The notes beneath the pieces were generated by a model. It had not been told where the DNA came from. It worked only from the letters and a program-made list of their open reading frames with translations, and made no database searches. From the NCBI GenBank assembly GCA_016873995.1, contig VGVR01000010.1, positions 1-64,000 of the forward strand: a stretch of 64,000 nt of DNA. Direction: 5' to 3'. A program made the translations under genes and the position numbers. Source of the DNA: Gemmatimonadota bacterium (GTDB lineage: Bacteria > Gemmatimonadota > Gemmatimonadetes > Longimicrobiales > Gaopeijiaceae). Below are positions 28,542-37,889 of this stretch, piece after piece. Each line of letters opens with the position of its first letter. The stretch's first letter is position 1.

Positions 28542-29654
28542 GTGACCACCGACCCGCGGCGCGCGGGAGCCCGCTACCAGCTCTTCGGCGCTGACGGCGC
28601 GGTCGTGCGCGAAGGCGACGCGGAGGCCACCGTCGGGGACGACGCACTCAGCGTGGGTCCCGTCAGCGTCTCGTATCTCGACAGTGACGCTGTTCGCGAG
28701 GCCGAGTACCGCGTCGAGATCGAGCTGTGGCCCGACGGAAAGCTCGTGCTCACGTCGATGGGCCGGAGGCACGACACGTTCGTGACCGAGCTGCGCCGAG
28801 CGCGCAATCAGGGGCGCGTGGCGGGCCTGCTCGCGCACGGGGTGACGATGCCCGAGCTGTTCGAGGGCTCGTGGACGGACGGTGCCGGTGCGGCGCATGC
28901 GACGGAGCTCCAGGTCTACGACACGCACGTGACGCTCGCGCCTGCGGGAGCTGACCCGTTCCACGTTCCCTTCGGCGCCGTGCGGTCGGTGAGCGCCGCC
29001 GCCGACCCGTACGGGGTGCTCGTCGACGCGAGCAACGGGCCGCTGCAGCTGGGGCGATTGGGCCGCAGGCGCGACGCCTGTCTGGATGCGATGCAAACGC
29101 GCCTGGATGCTCACGCACGGGCGCTCCGTGAGGTCACCGGACAAGAAGGCTTCGCGGACGGCCTGGGTGTGCCGCGGGGGCGCGTGCGCGACTTCGACGA
29201 CCTCGTGGCCAAGTTCACGGCGCCCAGTCGCTCGTCGTGCGTGGCTGCTTTGCTGGCCGCGTGCAGCGGCGACGAACCGCGACTCGGCTTCGTGCAGCTG
29301 CTGGACCCAGAGGGTGAGGCGCTGGTGCCTCCCACCCCGCTCCCCGAGCCGTGGGGTGCGTTCCTGCTCGTGCCCCTCGGGGACCTCACGGCCCTCGAGG
29401 TCGTCGCGGGGCCGGCGGCGGCCACGTACGTATTTCGCGCTCCGACGGACGCGGTCAACCGCGACCTGCAGGCGCTGCACTTTCGGCGGGCGCCCCTCGC
29501 GCTCACCGATCAGCAGGCGGCGCTCACGCTCACGAACCCCCATCGGCTCGCGCTCCGGAGGCTCGAGCCGCTGCGGAGGCTTCGAGCCTGCACCACCGCC
29601 CGACTCATTCACAACGAGGGCTGGGAGGAAGCGCTGCAGAGGGTAGTCGGCTGA
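28542..29654 (+). CDS. Unknown protein with PH-like repeats, partner of zinc-ribbon gene
   Basis: The 370-residue soluble protein has no signal peptide or membrane segment. I do not recognise the family. It opens with a beta-rich part (YQLFGADGAVVREGDAEATV, RVEIELWPDGKLVLTS), then a section that looks PH-domain-like (ATELQVYDTHVTLAPAGADP, FHVPFGAVRSV, LQLGRLGRRRDACLDAM). A similar second copy (GAFLLVPLGDLTALEVV, TYVFRA, RDLQALHFRRAPLAL) is near the C-terminus. The GTG at 28542 begins two bases after the end of the zinc-ribbon frame, so the two are surely one unit. The pairing suggests a scaffold or adaptor role. That is inference. Confidence 0.6.
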   Translation: MTTDPRRAGARYQLFGADGAVVREGDAEATVGDDALSVGPVSVSYLDSDAVREAEYRVEIELWPDGKLVLTSMGRRHDTFVTELRRARNQGRVAGLLAHGVTMPELFEGSWTDGAGAAHATELQVYDTHVTLAPAGADPFHVPFGAVRSVSAAADPYGVLVDASNGPLQLGRLGRRRDACLDAMQTRLDAHARALREVTGQEGFADGLGVPRGRVRDFDDLVAKFTAPSRSSCVAALLAACSGDEPRLGFVQLLDPEGEALVPPTPLPEPWGAFLLVPLGDLTALEVVAGPAAATYVFRAPTDAVNRDLQALHFRRAPLALTDQQAALTLTNPHRLALRRLEPLRRLRACTTARLIHNEGWEEALQRVVG

Positions 29655-31000
29655 CCGAGCTTCGCACCCGGCCCCCGGAGTCGCGCGGCCACCTCCTGCA
29701 AGTGCTCGGCTTCGCGTTCGGGGTCGCCGTGTTGGTGGGCAACACGATCGGCATGGGGATCCTGCGCACGCCGGGCGAAGTGGCCGCCGCCGTGCCGTCC
29801 GCTTCGGTGTTCATGGTGCTCTGGGTGGTGGGCGCGGCGTATGCGCTGCTCGGCGCTCTGTCCGTCGCCGAGCTCGCAGCCATGCATGCACGCTCAGGCG
29901 GGCTCTTTCCGCTCGTGCACCGGGGGCTCGGGCCGTTCGCCGGGTTCGTGTCGGGGTGGACGGACTGGATCGGGACGTGCGGGAGCCTGGCCGCCGTGGC
30001 GCTCGTGCTCGGCGAGTACATCGGACCGCTCGTGCCGGCGCTGGATGGTCGACCAGCCTTCACCGCTGCGGTGCTGGTCGTCGCCTTCGCGGCCCTGCAA
30101 TGGCGTGGCATCGCGGTCGGCGACGTGGCTCAGCAGGTGACCAGCCTCGTGAAGGCCGTCGGGTTGCTCGGCTTGGCCGCCGTTGCGCTCGTCGTGACAC
30201 CCGTCGCAGCCCCGGAGGTCGCGTCCGATTCCGCGGTCGCTCCCAGCGGGCTCGCCCTGGCGGCGGCCGTCATCGTAGGACTCCAGTCCGTGATTTACAC
30301 CTACGACGGCTGGACCGGGCCGATCTACTTCGGCGAGGAAGTGCGTGACCCCGGACGGGCCATTCCGCGCGCGATGGTCAGCGGCGTCCTGCTGGTGCTC
30401 GCGATCTACCTGCTGCTCAATCTCGCCTTCCTGCGCGTCGTGCCCATCGAGGAGATGGCAGGGGATCCCTTCGTGGCAGCGACGGTCGCCTCTCGGCTCT
30501 TCGGGCCGGCGGGCGACACCGTCGTGCGGGTGGTGACGATCGCGTCCCTTCTCGCGGCTGTGAACGCCCTGCACCTCATGGCGTGCCGCGTGCCCTTCGC
30601 GATGAGTCGCGAGCGGCTGCTCCCGAGCGTCCTGCAGCGCGTGAACCCAGGGGGGACGCCCGTGCCAGCGCTCGTCGCGAGCACCGTCGTTGCGCTCGCC
30701 TTCGCCACCATCGGTGCGATGGACAGGCTGCTGGCGCTGTTGGCGTTCTTCTTCGTCGTGAACTACGTGCTGACCTTCTCGTCGCTCTTCCGGCTGCGGC
30801 TGCGGGAGCCCGACGCCCCCCGCCCTTTCCGTGTGCCCGGCTATCCGTGGGTCCCTGCCGTCGCCCTAGTCGGCTCCGTGGCCTTCGTGTGCGCGGCGGC
30901 GTGGAGCGACCGAGCGAACAGCTTGATCGCGGTTGGATTGGTGGCTGCGAGTTGGCCGGCGTACCGACTCGCCTTGAAGCACGCGCGCCGCTCCCCTTAG
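29651..31000 (+). CDS. APC-superfamily amino acid permease
   Basis: The permease has about 450 residues and 12 membrane segments. Segment 1 carries GNTIGMGILRTPGEVAA, the unwound substrate-binding loop of the family, followed by ALLGALSVAELAAMHARSGG and YTYDGWTGPIYFGEEVRDPG in segment 6, then NALHLMACRVPFAMSRERLL. It should import amino acids or polyamines across the inner membrane; the substrate is unknown. The start is unclear: no ATG or GTG fits, and a CTG at 29651 overlapping the previous stop (CTGA) would couple it to the unknown gene upstream. Confidence 0.83.
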   Translation: MTELRTRPPESRGHLLQVLGFAFGVAVLVGNTIGMGILRTPGEVAAAVPSASVFMVLWVVGAAYALLGALSVAELAAMHARSGGLFPLVHRGLGPFAGFVSGWTDWIGTCGSLAAVALVLGEYIGPLVPALDGRPAFTAAVLVVAFAALQWRGIAVGDVAQQVTSLVKAVGLLGLAAVALVVTPVAAPEVASDSAVAPSGLALAAAVIVGLQSVIYTYDGWTGPIYFGEEVRDPGRAIPRAMVSGVLLVLAIYLLLNLAFLRVVPIEEMAGDPFVAATVASRLFGPAGDTVVRVVTIASLLAAVNALHLMACRVPFAMSRERLLPSVLQRVNPGGTPVPALVASTVVALAFATIGAMDRLLALLAFFFVVNYVLTFSSLFRLRLREPDAPRPFRVPGYPWVPAVALVGSVAFVCAAAWSDRANSLIAVGLVAASWPAYRLALKHARRSP

Positions 31001-31035
31001 ACTGCCGACCATGGCCGAAACTTCGAGCGACCTCC

Positions 31036-31614
31036 CTACAGCGCCATGAAGTTTGCGAGCAGTGCCTTCCCGTGTTGGCTGAAGAGCGACTCCGGGTGGA
31101 ATTGCACGCCCCAGAGAGGATACTCGCGGTGGCGCATGGCCTGGATCTCACCCTCGTCGGCGGCGTCCGCGCTCCACGCGATGGGCTCGAGGGCAGCGGG
31201 GAGCACGGAGGCGTCCGTCACCAAGGAGTGATAGCGCGCGACCTCGAACGGCGAAGGGATGCCGGCCAGGATGCCGACCCCGCCGTGTCGCACAGGCCCC
31301 GTCTTACCGTGCATGATGCGATGGGCGCGGATGGTCCGGCCGCCGAATGCTTCACCCATGCTCTGATGTCCGAGGCACACGCCCAGAGTGGGAGTCCCCT
31401 TCGGGCCGAACCTCCGAAAGACGTCGATGCTCACGCCGGCTTCGGCGGGCGTGCACGGCCCTGGCGAGACCACGACCCGCTCGGGCGCCCACTCGAGCAG
31501 CTCGTCCACGGTGTGCTGGTCGTTCCGCACGACCACGGGATCCGCGCCCAGATCCCCGAGGAACTGGACGAGGTTGAACGTTAAGGAGTCGTAGTTGTCG
31601 ATGACGAGGAGCAT
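31036..31614 (-). CDS. pabA: Aminodeoxychorismate/anthranilate synthase glutaminase subunit
   Basis: The 192-residue class I glutamine amidotransferase supplies ammonia for aminodeoxychorismate or anthranilate synthesis (PabA/TrpG). It has MLLVIDNYDSLTFNLVQFLG at the start, VVSPGPCTPAEAGVS, the nucleophile Cys in TLGVCLGHQSMGEAFGG near residue 80, HGKTGPV, and the catalytic His-Glu in WGVQFHPESLFSQHG. The ATG at 31614 fits the family; the track extension upstream is not needed. No pabB or trpE is adjacent, so folate and tryptophan roles cannot be separated. Confidence 0.9.
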   Translation of the reverse strand: MLLVIDNYDSLTFNLVQFLGDLGADPVVVRNDQHTVDELLEWAPERVVVSPGPCTPAEAGVSIDVFRRFGPKGTPTLGVCLGHQSMGEAFGGRTIRAHRIMHGKTGPVRHGGVGILAGIPSPFEVARYHSLVTDASVLPAALEPIAWSADAADEGEIQAMRHREYPLWGVQFHPESLFSQHGKALLANFMAL

Positions 31615-31666
31615 GCGTCCGGCGGGTGCGGGCTGGACGAAGAATCTACCCGTCCTGGCCGTACAC

Positions 31667-32770
31667 ATGGGAGTGCCGGACCCGCCGACCGAGGAGCCGG
31701 GTACGGCGGCGAAGCGGGGATCGAAACGTCACGGAGGGACCCTGTATACTCGCTGTTTGGTCTGCGCGCACCCGTTCGAGGCCAACGAGCAGCTCGCGCA
31801 CATGCCCCACGGGACGCGCGTCGCGTTCGACCCCGTGCGCGGGCGCCTCTGGATGGTGTGCCGGGCTTGTCGACGCTGGTCCCTGACCCCCATCGAAGAT
31901 CGCTGGGAAGCTCTCGAAGAGCTCGAAAAGCTGACGCGGGACAACGCTCGGCTCCTCTCGCAGACGGACAACATCGCGCTGCTCAAGGCGGGGAACCTGG
32001 AGATCGTCCGGGTGGGGCGCGCCCAGCTCATCGAGGAAGCCTGGTGGCGCTACGGGCGCGAGCTCACCTCCCGCCGCCAGAAGTACCGGCAGCTCGGCAT
32101 CGCGGGCTCGGTGGCGGCGGGCGCGGTGATGCTCGGGGGTTGGGCCACGGGTGGCATGAGCGTCTTCGGTATCTGGCTCGTCATGGGCCACGGCAAGGAG
32201 ACCGTGCGCGACAGCGCACGTTGGCTGCGCTTCGGGAGCTCGGCCTGGTACGGACGCTCCAGCTGCGAAGCGTGCGGCCAGGAGCTGCGCTCGATCCCCT
32301 ACTCGGGCAGGTCCTCCCTCGGACTCTTTCCGGGGAGTGAACGCGGCAAGCTGGACGTCGTCGCCCGCTGTCCCCGCTGTGGTGAGTATCGGGATGGTGG
32401 GCTGCGCCTCACCGGGCAAGAAGCCGAGCGCACGCTCCGGCGCGTACTCGCCTACCATCACTTCGCGGGCGCCTCCGAGCGGCGCGTGGGCTCGGCCGCC
32501 AAGCTCATCCAAGAGGCGGGCTCGCCCCAGGACCTCACGCGTATCGTGGTGCGGGACGGGCGGCGACTCGGTGACATCCAACGGACCGGCGGAATCGCAC
32601 TCGAGATCGCCATGAACGAGGCCACCGAGCAACATCTGCTGGAGCTGGAGCTGGCGGAGCTCGAGGCTCACTGGAAGCGCGAGGAGGAGCTGGCCGAGAT
32701 CGTGGACGGGGAGCTCACCCCCCTTCCCACGCTGGAAGCGATCCGCCGGAGGGTCGCGGGGACCGCCTGA
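31667..32770 (+). CDS. Unknown protein with two zinc ribbons and a membrane hairpin
   Basis: The protein has about 367 residues and I do not recognise the family. It contains an N-terminal ribbon (CLVCAHPFE paired with MVCRACRRW), a helix with EALEELEKLTRDNARLL, a short hydrophobic hairpin (IAGSVAAGAVMLGGWATGG, FGIWLVMGHG), and a second ribbon (CEACGQEL paired with CPRCGEYRD). The C-terminus is helical and charged. The ATG at 31667 is preferred, since residues upstream overlap the divergent pabA promoter region. Another zinc-ribbon gene lies 3.7 kb away, but the two are not similar beyond the Cys pairs. Confidence 0.6.
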   Translation: MGVPDPPTEEPGTAAKRGSKRHGGTLYTRCLVCAHPFEANEQLAHMPHGTRVAFDPVRGRLWMVCRACRRWSLTPIEDRWEALEELEKLTRDNARLLSQTDNIALLKAGNLEIVRVGRAQLIEEAWWRYGRELTSRRQKYRQLGIAGSVAAGAVMLGGWATGGMSVFGIWLVMGHGKETVRDSARWLRFGSSAWYGRSSCEACGQELRSIPYSGRSSLGLFPGSERGKLDVVARCPRCGEYRDGGLRLTGQEAERTLRRVLAYHHFAGASERRVGSAAKLIQEAGSPQDLTRIVVRDGRRLGDIQRTGGIALEIAMNEATEQHLLELELAELEAHWKREEELAEIVDGELTPLPTLEAIRRRVAGTA

Positions 32771-32837
32771 CTTGCCCTGTGGCGCGCAGCGGGCGGCGCA
32801 TCGACCCGCGGTGCACGGGGATCGTGCGCCTCAGGCG

Positions 32838-34010
32838 CTAGCGCCGGAACGGGTCGCTGAAGCGCGCGTCCGTGGTCACGGACGTGTCGACCAGAGTCCG
32901 CAGGAACGCGACCAGCGCTGCCTTCTGCGCCGCGCTGAGGTTGAGAACGCGCGGCCCTCCGCTGGGGACGCGCAACCGCTGGTCGAGCGCAGGCCCAGCC
33001 TGCACCCCGGAGTCGTAGAAGTCGACGACTGCCTCGAGCGTGGCGAAGCGACCGTCGTGCATGTAGCGCGTGCCCATGTCGATCGTCCGCAGGGAGGGCG
33101 AGTGGAATACGGTGGTCTCGCCCGCGTCGAGTCCGTTGCTCCGTGAATCCGCCGCGAGCGAGAACGTGGGCGGCACGTGGCATCCCGCGCATCCCGTGCC
33201 ACCTGCGTTGGGGGGCAGCATGAAGAGCTGCAGGCCCTGGTTCTCCTGGGGCGTGAAACCCGGGAGCGGTTGGTTGAACGGCGGCACCGCGCCCGCCGCT
33301 GCCGCCGCCACGTCCCAGCGACTCTGCACCGACACGATGCTGCGCACGTACTGCGCGAGAGCGCTCTGCACGCGCTCGGCGCTGACGACCGTATCACCGA
33401 ACGCGAGCTTGAACAGCCGTGCGTAGTACGGGGCCGTGGCGACGCGCGCGAGCGCGGCCGCGAGCCCGCCGTGCGTGGCGTCGAAGCCCATCTCCACAAC
33501 GTTCTGGATGGGCTGCACCACCTGGGCCTCGAGACTCGGAGCGCGCCGATCCCAGAAGAAATGGCCGCTCTGGTTGAAGCGCGCGTTGGCGAGACGCATG
33601 GTATGCGCTCCGGCCAGCCCACCCGCGAACCCGCGGCTGAAGCGGGCGCTGTCGCCGAACGCGAGTGCCTGCATGTGGCAACCGGCACACGACAGGCTGT
33701 CGTTGCGACTGAGGCACCGCTCGAAGAAGAGCACTCTCCCGAGTGTGGCTCCCGCGTCGGTGATTGGGCGACCGATCGTCCCGTCCTAGCGCTGCAGCAC
33801 CGGCGGCGCGAAGGTGGCGGGCAGCACTTGGCCTGCGTAGCGCGGGAGCGCCGTGGGATCGATGAGCAGAGCGGCGACGACCGCTCCGTTGCCCACTGTG
33901 TCCGGCGGGGTGCTCGCAACCGGGGTGAGCCCGGTCGGGTTGCTGTCGCCGCAGGCCGTCGTGCAAGCCAGCGCGGCGATCGCGAAGGTCAGCCTCGCTC
34001 GACGGGCCAT
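32838..34010 (-). pseudogene. Di-haem cytochrome c peroxidase (MauG-like), cut by in-frame TAG
   Basis: The gene starts at ATG 34010 with a lipoprotein-like signal (AIAALACTTACGDS). It runs to FAPPVLQR and then meets TAG at 33786-33788, and continues in the same frame with DGTIGRPITDAGATLGRVLF to a stop at 32838. Both haem-binding motifs lie after the stop: CAGCH in SLSCAGCHMQ, and CAGCH in GTGCAGCHVPPTF. RYMHDGRFATLEAVVDFY is typical of the family. Such proteins reduce H2O2 or oxidise proteins in the periplasm. With the TAG read as sense the protein is about 390 residues and complete. As written, the downstream part lacks a signal peptide. Confidence 0.78.
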
Positions 34011-34111
34011 GCTATCTCTCGACGCGAATGGTGAACGTCTGTGGACTTCGACGTCATTCGCGATCGCGGCGTTAGAACGCGGAGGCGGTCTCCTGGGTCG
34101 CATTGCGAATA

Positions 34112-34195
34112 GTTCGAATCTCGAACGACTTCCGTCAGGCAGGGCCCGGCCACCGCGCCCGCTTTTCGACGACTCGAGATGGTTCGGTTTCGAAC
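34112..34195. promoter_or_regulatory. Two palindromic operator-like sites before the MauG-like gene
   Basis: The gap 34011-34315 holds no gene. It contains two similar palindromes: GTTCGA-atc-TCGAAC (34112-34126) and GTTCG-gttt-CGAAC (34182-34195). They lie about 100 and 170 bases upstream of the MauG-like start and 120-200 bases downstream of nadE. The shared half-site suggests a dimeric regulator binding twice. No clear -10/-35 pair could be fixed. Confidence 0.4.
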
Positions 34196-34315
34196 GGTTC
34201 CCAAACCGGGCCCCCAGGAGATGGTGGTCGCTCCGCTCGGCGGGCCTGCCCTACCCGTGGGCCTCGGCTCGAGCCTGCGACCCGGCCGCCGTCACCCGAG
34301 GGGCCGACCCCCTTG

Positions 34316-36121
34316 CTAGTAGTCGACCGGCCTCAGGTAGAACTCGCCGATCGCGCTCGACGACAGCACCGCGACGGTGGGCAGCTCGCGCTTCCAGTGC
34401 GTCGACTGAAGGCGGCTCGACACGGTACGGACTGCGCTCTCCGTGAAGCCGAAGCGGATGAGCTCGTCCGCCGAGTATCCACGCAGCAGCCAGTGCAGGA
34501 TCGGGTCGGCGTCGCGGTACGCCACGCCGAGCTCGTCCTCGTCGGTGACGCCTTTCACGAGGTCAGCGGTCGCCGGTTTGTCCACGATCGCGTCGGGCAC
34601 GCCGAGGTGGCGCGCGAGCGCCCACACCTGGGTCTTGAAGAGGTCCCCGAGCGGGTTGATGGGCGGCGAGTCGTCGGCGTGCCAGGTGAAGTAGCCGAGC
34701 AGGCGCTCGCTCTTGTTGCCGGTGCCGAGCGGGAGCGCACCGACCTTGGCGGACTGGTCGAACAGGATGACCGCGCGCAGGCGGGCCATCAAGTTGCCGC
34801 GGCGGAGCGGCGAGATGTCCGGCTCGTAGCGCCCGACGTACCGATCGATGGGCTCGCTGATGTCGATCGTGTGGGCGTGAGCGCCGGTGGCCTCGAGCGC
34901 CAAGGTGCCGTGCTCGAAGCTCTCCGGGCTCGAGGTACGGTACGGCAGACGGTACCCGTGCACTTTCTCGGGGCCGAGCGCCTTGCATGCCAGGAAGAGC
35001 GACACCGCGGAGTCCACGCCGCCGGAGACACCCACGACGACGCGAGTGAACCCGCGCCGACGCTGCACTTCCTCGCGGATGAACTCGACGAGCGTGCGCT
35101 CGACCAGCTCGAGGTCGAGCGCAAGCAGGTCAGGGTCGCGGAGCCCAGTGTAATCGCTCGGGGCCTCACCCCTGCCGGACAGCGCAGGTGGCAAGTCGGC
35201 GGGCTCGGCGGCGTCCTCCGACTCGGTTTCGGCCTCTGCCTCGCGGCCCCCCGCGCGATCGAGGGCGCGCCGGAGGTGGGGCAGCATCTGCTCGAGATCG
35301 GACAGGAGCGGCGAGCTGACCCTCGCTCGGTCGAGCGCGTTGTCGTCGAGAACCGCGAGGGTGACCGCCTCCTCCAGGAGAGGCCCGCGCGCCAGCACCT
35401 GGCCGTCGGGACCCACCGCGATCGAGCCGCCCGGGAAGAGTTTCCCGCCTTCGGAGCCCGCCAGCTGAGCGACCACCACGAAGACGCCGTGCTCGGTGGC
35501 CATGGCGGGGGCGAGCTGGTCCCAGCGGTCGAGATTGGCGGGTATCCCACGGCTGGAGGGTGTGAAGTCGCGGGCTGGCGATGCGCTCACCACGATCACC
35601 AGCTCCGCGCCGTCCAGCGCCAGAATCGTGCCGGTGAGCGAGTGCCAGGCGTCCTCGCAGTTCAGCATGCCGAAGCGGCCGAAGCGCGTGTCGAATGCGC
35701 GCACCTCGACTCCCGGCTCGACGAAGCGTGCCTCGTCGAAGACGCCGTACGTGGGCAGGAACAGCTTCCGGTGCACGTGGCGCACGCTCCACGACGTGCC
35801 TGCGGGCTCGAGGTAGACCGCGCTGTTGAAGAGCCGGCGGCGCCAGCGCTCGTAGAAGCCTAGAACGAGATCTGCCGAGTCGGCGGGAGGCGGACCCAGA
35901 TGCTCGATCAGCGCTTCGGTGGCGAGCGCGGCCTCCGCGACTCCGCCCTCGAGGAAGTACCCGGACGGCGCGGCTTCCGGGAACACCACCACGTCGGCGT
36001 GGGCCGATTCCTCGGCGAGGACGTGCCGGATCCGGGCCAGGTTGCCCGGAACGTCCGCCTTCCGCGGCTTGAACTGCGCCAGCGCCACGCGCAGGGGTGA
36101 CCCCGCTCGGTCTTGATTCAT
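34316..36121 (-). CDS. nadE: Glutamine-dependent NAD+ synthetase
   Basis: The 601-residue bifunctional enzyme amidates deamido-NAD using glutamine. The N-terminal nitrilase-type domain has its catalytic Glu49 (VVFPEAAPSGY), Lys119 (HRKLFLP) and Cys155 (MLNCEDAWH). The C-terminal synthetase has the ATP pyrophosphatase loop VVVGVSGGVDSAVSLFL near residue 375, LPLGTGNKSERLLGYFTWHA, and KPATADLVKGVTDEDELG. An acidic linker (GREAEAETESEDAAEPA) joins the domains. Full length and intact. It is divergent from the S41 protease with 147 bases between starts. Confidence 0.96.
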   Translation of the reverse strand: MNQDRAGSPLRVALAQFKPRKADVPGNLARIRHVLAEESAHADVVVFPEAAPSGYFLEGGVAEAALATEALIEHLGPPPADSADLVLGFYERWRRRLFNSAVYLEPAGTSWSVRHVHRKLFLPTYGVFDEARFVEPGVEVRAFDTRFGRFGMLNCEDAWHSLTGTILALDGAELVIVVSASPARDFTPSSRGIPANLDRWDQLAPAMATEHGVFVVVAQLAGSEGGKLFPGGSIAVGPDGQVLARGPLLEEAVTLAVLDDNALDRARVSSPLLSDLEQMLPHLRRALDRAGGREAEAETESEDAAEPADLPPALSGRGEAPSDYTGLRDPDLLALDLELVERTLVEFIREEVQRRRGFTRVVVGVSGGVDSAVSLFLACKALGPEKVHGYRLPYRTSSPESFEHGTLALEATGAHAHTIDISEPIDRYVGRYEPDISPLRRGNLMARLRAVILFDQSAKVGALPLGTGNKSERLLGYFTWHADDSPPINPLGDLFKTQVWALARHLGVPDAIVDKPATADLVKGVTDEDELGVAYRDADPILHWLLRGYSADELIRFGFTESAVRTVSSRLQSTHWKRELPTVAVLSSSAIGEFYLRPVDY

Positions 36122-36268
36122 GGGCGCGATTGGCGTAGAACGTCCTTACTAACGGTCCGTCTCTTGCTCCACTCCAGAGACAAAGTACCCGTTCGGGGGC
36201 CGAGGAACGAGCTTTCCCGCGCGGGGGTTTAACGTCGAGCACCACAACGCCGAAGCCAAGGGCGCCTC

Positions 36269-37882
36269 ATGCAGAATCGCAAAGCCTTTCGTCTGCTCCT
36301 GATCCTGGCGCTTCTGCCTTCGTCGCTCGCGGCGCAGAACGGGAACGCAGCCCGCAACCGGGCGACGCAGGCGCAGAGCCAACCGCCTCAGGCAGAGGTG
36401 CTCAGCGGGGCGATTCGAGCGATCTCGCGGATGCACATGGATCAGTTCGACGACTCGCTCCTCTGGGAGGCGGCGATCGGCGGTCTCATCGAGTCTCTGA
36501 ACGACCCCTACGCGGAGCTCTTCACCCCGGCGCAGTCGGACGCCTGGGAGGAGACGACGACGGGCAACTACTCGGGGATCGGGCTGCAGATCACCCTGCT
36601 CAACGAGGAGGTGACGGTGACCGGCGTGTTCCGCGGCTTCCCCGCGAACGAGGCCGGCATCGTGATCGGTGACGTGATCGTGGGCGTGAACGACACGCAA
36701 GTCACGGACTGGAGCACGGAGATCACGGCAGACTCGATTCGCGGACCCGTCGGCACCGATGTGCGGGTGCGCGTCCGCCGCAACGGCTACGAGCAGCCGC
36801 TCGAGTTCGAGATCACTCGTGCCGAGGTGCACGTCAAAGCGGTCGAGTGGGGCATGCTCGACAATGACATCGGCTACGTCATCATGGACCGCGTCGCGCG
36901 CGGCGCCGCGGAGGAAATGGACGCGGCGCTCGAGGAGATGGAGGACGCTCGCGGTCTCATCATCGATCTCCGCCGCAATCCCGGCGGGTTCCTCGACGAG
37001 TCGCTCATGCTCGCCGACCTCTTCCTCGAGCCGGGTGAGAAGCTCGCGAGCACTGTGCAGCGAACTCCCGGCCGCCCGGCGAGCGAGCCGGACGAAGAGG
37101 CCTTCACCGATCAGTGGCCCGCGCGCGTTCCGAACCTACCGGTGATCGTGCTCGTCGACGGATACACGGCGTCGGGTGCCGAGATCTTGGCAGGCGCGCT
37201 CCAGGACTACGACCGCGCGCTCGTGCTGGGCGAACGCACCTTCGGCAAAGGCGTGGTGCAGACGGTCATGGAGTTGCCTCACGGACGTCGCCTTCGTTTC
37301 ACCACTGGCACGTGGCTCACGCCGCTCGGCCGCTCGCTGCAGCGCGACCGAGACCGCCAGGGACAGCTCCTGCCCGAGAACGCAGCGGTCCATCCGATTG
37401 TCGCAACGCCCCAGGGGCGCGAGCTCGTGAACGGCGGCGGCATCTTCCCCGACCTAGACATCGTCGAGGACACGCTGAATTTGAGAGAGCAGGAGCTGGT
37501 GCGCGTGACCGGGGAGTCGCAGTTCCCGCTCAACCTGCGCGTTATGGAGTACGGATTCGAGCTGGCGAGCGTGCGTCGTGAGACGAAGAGCGACGACGAC
37601 GTGACCGACGCGGAGTTCGAGACTCTGATGAGCCGACTCGCGGACGAAGGGCTCGTCGCCAACCTCGTGGCCGACCCGGACATCAGGGCGTACCTGCGCT
37701 GGCGCGCGCGCATCGCGCTCTGGCAGCGCATGGACGACGTGGGCGCAGAGGCGGGTGTGCTCGCCGAACGAGATCGCGCGTTGAGCGAGGCGATCCGGCT
37801 GCTCTCGAGTCACACCACACAGACCGAGCTCTTCCAGGCGGTGGACGCGTCGTCGACGGCCGCGCGAGGGGCGACGAACTAG
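36269..37882 (+). CDS. S41-family C-terminal processing protease
   Basis: The 537-residue precursor has a signal peptide (LLLILALLPSSLAAQ) and is exported. A PDZ domain covers about residues 85-180 (GNYSGIGLQITLLNEEVTV, FPANEAGIVIGDVIVGVND). The S41 domain follows with DARGLIIDLRRNPGGFLDES, the catalytic Ser302 in VDGYTASGAEILAGA and Lys327 in GERTFGKGVVQ. A helical C-terminal extension of about 130 residues is present. It should trim periplasmic protein C-termini, like CtpA/Prc. Stop faces xerD. Confidence 0.92.
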   Translation: MQNRKAFRLLLILALLPSSLAAQNGNAARNRATQAQSQPPQAEVLSGAIRAISRMHMDQFDDSLLWEAAIGGLIESLNDPYAELFTPAQSDAWEETTTGNYSGIGLQITLLNEEVTVTGVFRGFPANEAGIVIGDVIVGVNDTQVTDWSTEITADSIRGPVGTDVRVRVRRNGYEQPLEFEITRAEVHVKAVEWGMLDNDIGYVIMDRVARGAAEEMDAALEEMEDARGLIIDLRRNPGGFLDESLMLADLFLEPGEKLASTVQRTPGRPASEPDEEAFTDQWPARVPNLPVIVLVDGYTASGAEILAGALQDYDRALVLGERTFGKGVVQTVMELPHGRRLRFTTGTWLTPLGRSLQRDRDRQGQLLPENAAVHPIVATPQGRELVNGGGIFPDLDIVEDTLNLREQELVRVTGESQFPLNLRVMEYGFELASVRRETKSDDDVTDAEFETLMSRLADEGLVANLVADPDIRAYLRWRARIALWQRMDDVGAEAGVLAERDRALSEAIRLLSSHTTQTELFQAVDASSTAARGATN

Positions 37883-37889
37883 CGCGCCA

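Noticed and set aside
32834-32845. 12-base perfect palindrome GGCGCTAGCGCC at the end of the MauG-like gene
   Set aside because: It contains the stop codon and is short; expected by chance in GC-rich DNA, with no second copy seen nearby.
34316-36121. Possible split of the NAD synthetase into two genes at the acidic linker
   Set aside because: The frame is continuous, both domains keep all catalytic residues, and fused forms of this length are normal.
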